Below, piece by piece: positions 59,663 through 64,000 of a stretch of 64,000 nt of DNA; position 1 is the first letter of the stretch; each line of letters opens with the position of its first letter. The position numbers and the translations under genes were made by a program. The notes below the pieces were generated by a model. It was given only the letters and a program-made list of their open reading frames with translations. It had not been told where the DNA came from and did no database searches. The stretch spans positions 248,001 through 312,000 of the forward strand of contig NZ_MZNT01000010.1 in the NCBI RefSeq assembly GCF_002042965.1, in the 5' to 3' direction. The stretch comes from Paenibacillus sp. 32352. GTDB taxonomy: Bacteria; Bacillota; Bacilli; Paenibacillales; NBRC-103111.

Positions 59663-62233
59663 TTATTCCAGCAGCTCCTTGCCTCGCCGAATCGCTTCGA
59701 CCCGGTTTCTGACGTCAAGCTTGCCGTAAATATGATTGATGTGCGTTTTCAGCGTTCCCATGCCGATGCCCAAAGCGTCCGCGATCGCCTGGTTGTCCAT
59801 CCCTTCCAGCATGCAGCGGAAAATCGCCGATTCCCGCTTCGTTAGAAGACGGTCCGCGGTCGCGCCGATTGCCGCCGGTTCGCCGAAACAGGAAAGCACC
59901 CTCCGTACGAAGGCGAGGGACGGGGCTTCGCTTTCCCGCACATGCCCCTTTCGGCGCAGCTGAATATAGCTCGTGAGCAGCTCGGCAACCGGCATCCCCC
60001 GGTCCGCGAAAACGCGGATATATTCGTCCGGCTCGGCGTATTTCAGCGCTTGCTCCAGCGTTAAGAAGGCCTGCTCCGTCTTGCCTGTGTTGCGCCAAAG
60101 AAGCGCCTGCAGCACTTGCAGCTCAAGCGCATCCATGGGTCGATGCCCCTTGATCGCCAAGGCGAGAAGCCTGTCCGCAAGAGCCTGAGCTTGCTCGTAA
60201 AGCCCTTCCTGCATCAATACCCGCACAAGAAACGTGTAGGTATATAATTGAAATACGGAGACAGGATCGGTCTCGCTCACTCCGTATTTGTTCCTCCACT
60301 CCGATGCGGCGGCCGCTTCCCCCTGATCCAGCCGCAGCCCCGCCAATTCCGCATCAATGAAGAGCAGTGCGGCGGCAGCCCGTTCGCAGAGCGCTCTTTG
60401 CCTGGCTTCCTCAAGCCATTGCTCCGCTTGCAGCCGATCTCCTCTTGCTTTGGCGATGCGAGACAGAAAAAGGTAAGCGGTGACGTACACTTTTTCCGGC
60501 TGGTGTCGGTTATGCATGTTTTCCTGAAGCCCCAGCTTGAAATAAGCTTCTGCTTCCTTCAGGTCGTTGCGCTCATAAAGCAGCTCGCCGTAGCAAACGA
60601 GGGTGGAATCGTGCAGGTCCATCGGCTTCAGAAATTCGATCATCGTTCGAAAGAAGGAATCCGCCACCTCGCGGGGCAAATGCCTTCCTCTCTTGCCGTT
60701 GTACGACCGGAAGATGGTGGGAGACATCGGCATATGGGGCGGGGCGAACAGCAGCTCCGGGCCGGAGGGGCTGTACCGCAGCGACAACTGGATATATTCG
60801 AGCCCTTTGACGACATCCAGATCGTATTGGGTCGCCTTGGAATTTCGCAAATAGTAAAGGTTCCCCAGAAACCGGTTCCGCTCCTCCTCTGACCAGTCCG
60901 CAGCGGAAGCTTGAAACCGCTCTTCGGCAGACTGCAAATAGTTCTCGGCCAGCAGCGGCTCATTATCCCATAACAACGATAAAATATAGGAAAAATACAG
61001 CTGGCGATGCTCCCACAGGATCGACTCCGGGATGAGCGACAGCCAGTAGCGCAGCGTGGAAAACTCCCTTTTCACCATGAACGATTTCATTTGCTCCAAC
61101 AGCTCCACGGCTTCCTGGAAATGCCGCCCGGCCAAATAGTATTCCACGGCTTCCTCCAGAAAGCCTTGTTTCGCATGCCAGTCCGCAGCCGACTTGTACA
61201 ATTCCTTAATGCCGTCCGGATCCGTCCGGTGCAGCCGGCCTGTCAAGAAAGCGGCGAACAAGTGATGGAAACGGAACCACTCTTCTTTCGTATCAAGCGG
61301 TATAACGAACAATTCCCTGCCCGCCAGTTCAATCAGCTTGCGGCGACTGTCGGCATCTCCCGTAACCGCCCTGCACAGCGGCTCCGAAAATTGCTGCAAT
61401 AGGGAGCACTTGATCAGGAACGACTGCATAGAGGGCTCCAGCGATTGGAACACTTCTTCAAGCAAATATTGCTCGATTTGGTGGTTATCCGCCGTAAAAT
61501 CTTGCGCAAGAAACGGTTCCGGTTTCTGCTTGGGCATGGCGAGACCGGCCAGCTTCAATCCGGTGGCCCACCCTTCCGTTCGCTGAACGAGCAATTGGAT
61601 TTGCTCCGGCGGATAGCTCCGGTCCTCCCACAGGCGGAACAGCTCCTCGGCCTCCTGTACATCAAATCGCAGATCCTGGGCGTCCAATTGAACGGCCCAT
61701 CCGCGGCTGAAGTGGCGCGACTTCAGAAAAGGCGCTTCCATTCGGCTCGTTACATAAAGGTGAACATGCGCAGGCAAATATTCGAGAAAAAAAGTCATCG
61801 ATGCGATAATGTTCGAATCATGGATGGCGTGAAAATCGTCAAAAACGAATGCGAGCGGGTCCTGCAGCTTGTTTAATTCGTTTAATAGCAGAACGAGGAA
61901 GGTTTCATGGTTTACCGGTGACAGCGACTCCAAAGCCGGCTTCGCCTTAAGCGCGAACCCGTCGCGGACCCAATCGATTGCCGAAATGACATAACGCCAG
62001 AAGCGGAAAATGTCATTGTCGCCCGGGTCGAGCGACAACCATCCGACAGGCCGAGCCAGCTGCCCGGCCCACGAGCTGACGAGCGTTGATTTTCCGTAGC
62101 CCGCGGGCGCTTTAATGACGGTTGCTCTCAGGTCCAAGCCTTCTTGCATCCTCTTCGTCAAACGGACACGCGGTATAACCGCAGACAGAAGAGGAGGCAT
62201 ATGCAGTTTCGTGTTTAATAAGACTGTTTCCAC
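59663..62233 (-). CDS. MalT-type LuxR-family ATP-dependent regulator
   Basis: 856 residues. The STAND/AAA-like NTPase has Walker A APAGYGKSTLVSSW (about 42-55) and a Walker B-like LAFVFDDFHAIHD. A TPR-rich middle region (about 340-760) follows, then a C-terminal LuxR helix-turn-helix with LLTKRESAIFRCMLEGMDNQ, AIADALGIGMGTLKTHINHI and YGKLDVRNRVEAI. Such regulators assemble on DNA after binding ATP and an inducer. Start is GTG at 62233. The gene lies upstream of the SLH surface protein on the same strand, separated by a terminator. A perfect inverted repeat surrounds its possible promoter. Confidence 0.93.
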   Translation of the reverse strand: METVLLNTKLHMPPLLSAVIPRVRLTKRMQEGLDLRATVIKAPAGYGKSTLVSSWAGQLARPVGWLSLDPGDNDIFRFWRYVISAIDWVRDGFALKAKPALESLSPVNHETFLVLLLNELNKLQDPLAFVFDDFHAIHDSNIIASMTFFLEYLPAHVHLYVTSRMEAPFLKSRHFSRGWAVQLDAQDLRFDVQEAEELFRLWEDRSYPPEQIQLLVQRTEGWATGLKLAGLAMPKQKPEPFLAQDFTADNHQIEQYLLEEVFQSLEPSMQSFLIKCSLLQQFSEPLCRAVTGDADSRRKLIELAGRELFVIPLDTKEEWFRFHHLFAAFLTGRLHRTDPDGIKELYKSAADWHAKQGFLEEAVEYYLAGRHFQEAVELLEQMKSFMVKREFSTLRYWLSLIPESILWEHRQLYFSYILSLLWDNEPLLAENYLQSAEERFQASAADWSEEERNRFLGNLYYLRNSKATQYDLDVVKGLEYIQLSLRYSPSGPELLFAPPHMPMSPTIFRSYNGKRGRHLPREVADSFFRTMIEFLKPMDLHDSTLVCYGELLYERNDLKEAEAYFKLGLQENMHNRHQPEKVYVTAYLFLSRIAKARGDRLQAEQWLEEARQRALCERAAAALLFIDAELAGLRLDQGEAAAASEWRNKYGVSETDPVSVFQLYTYTFLVRVLMQEGLYEQAQALADRLLALAIKGHRPMDALELQVLQALLWRNTGKTEQAFLTLEQALKYAEPDEYIRVFADRGMPVAELLTSYIQLRRKGHVRESEAPSLAFVRRVLSCFGEPAAIGATADRLLTKRESAIFRCMLEGMDNQAIADALGIGMGTLKTHINHIYGKLDVRNRVEAIRRGKELLE

Positions 62234-62277
62234 TGAAGCTCACCCGTTTCTCTTAACAAGGTTGTCTTTATTAACGC

Positions 62278-62328
62278 TATAGAAATTATAAGTTTTCAGC
62301 CCTATTAAGGGAATGAGTAATTTCTATA
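62278..62328 (-). promoter_or_regulatory. Perfect 11-bp inverted repeat around the regulator's promoter
   Basis: TATAGAAATTA (62278-62288) and TAATTTCTATA (62318-62328) are exact inverted arms 40 bp apart centre to centre. A -10-like TATAAT on the minus strand (62285-62290) lies in the inner arm. The spacing suits a dimer-of-dimers or looped operator, perhaps autoregulation. An alternative is the relic of a small mobile element. Confidence 0.5.
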
Positions 62329-62396
62329 CCAAGAAATCAATCTTTAAAACACGAATGTATCTTCATTGATAAGGACTCATATTCAGTTGTGCTATA

Positions 62397-63055
62397 TAGA
62401 CGGCACTAAAGATTCATAATCAGTTGTAAGCGATCGGAGTGTTCCTTCAAGAAAGTTTTAATCAATTTGGCGTGATGAATTCGGGCGTTGTCTAGGACCA
62501 TTACAATCTTTTCTCCGGGATAGCGAGCAACTACTTGCTTAAGGAAGGCTAGAAATACATTTGCATCATATTGTTCTTCTTCGATGCAAAATATTTCACC
62601 GCTTTCATAATCCAATATACCAATCAGTTTGACACCGCGATGCTTGCCGTAAGTAAGAACTATCTTTTGTTGTCCTCTCGGAAACCAAGTATGGGCTAGT
62701 GCCTGATAGTCCCGAATCATTGACTCATCCTGAAACAGGATTCGATCAATTTCGCGCAGAATCAATTTTTTTTACCGTCTCAAAGTCTTGCTTGAATTGT
62801 TCTTGTTTTTCGGAATCAGCGAGAGCCAGCGTATTTTGATCGTATGTAACTCCATGCAAGTAAAGCAAAATCGCTTGATATCTTTCGAACACTCGTTTAC
62901 TTTTTGTTTCTTTCATAGCCATTTTTATTGTGTGGATTTCGGGGTTTTGTTTGTCTTCTCGGAGTGTTTTGTTCATCGTAACGCCTCCTTCAGGCAACAA
63001 TCTGGTTACCTCTAAGAGTTAGACAAATGTTCCCACAATCCTTTAGTGCCGTCTA
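62397..63055. mobile_element. Internally deleted IS630-family element
   Basis: TAGACGGCACTAAAG (62397-62411) and CTTTAGTGCCGTCTA (63041-63055) are perfect 15-bp terminal inverted repeats with TA at the outer ends, the IS630/Tc1 target dinucleotide. The 659-bp element carries a defective transposase. It sits inside the transposase of an IS256-type element. Confidence 0.8.
62406..62976 (-). pseudogene. Defective IS630-family transposase
   Basis: The start is ATG at 62976 with AAGGAGG upstream, giving MNKTLREDKQNPEIHTIKMA and VFERYQAILLYLHGVTYDQ. Then the helix-turn-helix and about 100 residues are missing. The sequence resumes EKQEQFKQDFETVKK. A run of eight A's shifts the frame by one base, and LILREIDRILFQDESMIRDY follows with the first catalytic Asp. 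KIVMVLDNARIHHAK holds the second Asp. The frame stops at QLIMNL before the catalytic Glu region. The protein cannot be active. Confidence 0.8.
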
Positions 63056-63351
63056 TGTAGTTACCGTTTTCTTGCTCTTTCCATTACGGCTATTCGTTGT
63101 CGCCTTGTTCTTCACGTCATGCTTCTCGTAACCAAGTTCGGTGTCGAGTTGCGCGTCCAGCATGGACTGCAGCGTTTCAGCAAACAACTCCTTAAGAGCG
63201 GACTGAACGTCATCCTTGGTCTTTAGATTATTTTCTTTTACAAACGCCTTTACTTGTTCCTTGCTGAATCGAGCCATTCCAGCCATCCTCTCAAACCAGC
63301 CTTCATTTTAAAGTATGATTTGAGAGTTTACACAGAATATTTTACAGACTC
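63053..63351 (-). mobile_element. IS256-family element, 5' fragment
   Basis: The transposase frame starts at about 63277 (ATG, GAGAGG upstream) and reads MARFSKEQVKAFVKENNLKT, then LFAETLQSMLDAQLDTELGY and EKHDVKNKATTNSRNGKSKK. This is the N-terminus of an IS256/Mutator transposase. It is interrupted at about 63055 by the IS630-type element. The element's end (GAGTCTGTAAAATATTCTGT on the minus strand) lies near 63332-63351. The rest of the transposase is not found on the other side of the IS630 element, so a deletion followed or accompanied the insertion. Confidence 0.75.
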
Positions 63352-63494
63352 TACGAAAAGGCACCGCCAGTAAGTGTCTTTTTTATCGTTATCTTTTGTC
63401 ATCCCTCGATACCGCAATCTGAAAGAAATATCGAAAGATTCCGTGTGCTACAATCAAAAAGTGTAAACCCTATAAACCAAAGGAGGAAATGATG

Positions 63495-64000
63495 ATGAGT
63501 AACGCCAACAGTCAATATGAGAAGGGTATCCAGCCGATCATACCGCACTTATGGTTCGACAAAGAGGCAAAAGAAGCCGCAGAATTTTATTGTTCCGTAT
63601 TTCCGGATTCCATTATTACGAGCATGACGACCTTGCACAATACGCCATCGGGAGATTGCGATACTGTATCGTTCAACGTCTACGGACATCCGTTTATGGC
63701 CATATCTGCAGGTCCTTTCTTTAAGATCAATCCTTCGATTTCGTTTATAGTAAATTTCGATCCGTCTCGGGAAAAGAACGCAAGTGAAAAGATCGACGAG
63801 ATATGGAATAAGTTGTCCGAAGGCGGATTGGCGCTTATGCCGTTAGACAAGTATCCGTTCAGCGAACGGTATGGCTGGGTTCAGGACAAGTTTGGTGTCT
63901 CCTGGCAGCTCATTCTTACGAATCCGAACGGTGAGCCGCGGCCCACCATTGTCCCCTCCCTGATGTTCACGGGCAATAACAGCGGCAAGGCCGAAGAGGC
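63495..64000 (+). CDS. PhnB-type VOC protein, partial at the right edge
   Basis: The frame opens at three consecutive ATG codons (63489, 63492, 63495). The third is favoured because AAAGGAGG (63479-63486) then lies eight bases upstream. The product matches the PhnB/3-demethylubiquinone-methyltransferase-like VOC group: IQPIIPHLWFDKEAKEAAEF, YCSVFPDSIITSM, GHPFMAISAGPFFKINPSIS and MPLDKYPFSERYGWVQDKFG, then VSWQLILTN. A second VOC module seems to begin (PSLMFTGNNSGKAEEA) and continues past the edge. Substrate unknown. A possible -10 TACAAT is at 63449-63454. Confidence 0.88.
   Translation, partial: MSNANSQYEKGIQPIIPHLWFDKEAKEAAEFYCSVFPDSIITSMTTLHNTPSGDCDTVSFNVYGHPFMAISAGPFFKINPSISFIVNFDPSREKNASEKIDEIWNKLSEGGLALMPLDKYPFSERYGWVQDKFGVSWQLILTNPNGEPRPTIVPSLMFTGNNSGKAEE

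Noticed and set aside
1..64000. CRISPR arrays, tRNA or rRNA genes, prophage genes, toxin-antitoxin or restriction systems
   Set aside because: Looked for; no regularly spaced repeats, cloverleaf-type sequences or characteristic motifs seen.

Overview
The window looks like a chromosomal segment of a Paenibacillus-type Firmicute. The evidence is AGGAGG-class ribosome binding sites, frequent TTG and GTG starts, U-tract terminators, S-layer-homology (SLH) surface proteins, and repeated glycan-uptake cassettes of the LplABC type run by YesM/YesN or membrane-bound AraC regulators. I see no rRNA, tRNA, CRISPR array, phage block or recognisable defence locus.

Region 1 (1-10.2 kb, minus strand): a membrane-bound sensor/AraC regulator, a terminator, then a solute-binding lipoprotein, two permeases, a GH95-like glycosidase and the start of a secreted propeller-like protein that leaves the window. 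Region 2 (10.3-14.1 kb): an OmpR-type two-component pair divergent from a DUF2306 membrane protein and a DJ-1/PfpI protein, with perfect 11-bp tandem repeats between them. Region 3 (14.2-19.1 kb): small accessory genes (S9 peptidase, VOC protein, MmcQ/YjbR protein) and a decayed patch with an ECF-sigma chimera, an IS110-type transposase stub and a broken Gfo/Idh/MocA gene. Region 4 (19.1-26.3 kb): a complete peptide/oligosaccharide (Opp/Dpp-type) ABC operon ending in a HAD phosphatase. Region 5 (26.3-27.1 kb): remnants of ArsR-family and glycerophosphodiesterase genes. Region 6 (27.2-35.8 kb): cassette two (YesN, YesM, two permeases, binding protein, GH130 phosphorylase). Region 7 (35.9-42.1 kb): a LacI regulator divergent from an FAD oxidoreductase and an SGNH hydrolase, an orphan binding protein and a DUF1861 protein. 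Region 8 (42.3-54.8 kb): cassette three (two permeases, binding protein, GH105, YesM, YesN) plus a large GH43 modular enzyme, linked by a 38-bp promoter element present upstream of both transcription units. Region 9 (54.9-64 kb): a very large RCC1/Ig/SLH surface protein, a MalT-type LuxR regulator, nested IS630/IS256 remnants and a PhnB-type VOC protein.

Together the genes suggest a cell that releases oligosaccharides with secreted enzymes (GH43, the propeller-like protein), imports them through CUT1-type transporters that have no ATPase gene here (probably energised by a shared MsmX-type ATPase elsewhere), and finishes them in the cytoplasm (GH105, GH130, GH95-like, DUF1861). No clearly new defence or mobile system was found. 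The strongest new-looking signals are the shared 38-bp element at the GH43/GH105 regulon, the decayed SLH tail of the GH43 gene, perfect inverted and direct repeats at several regulator promoters, and several chimeric gene fossils.
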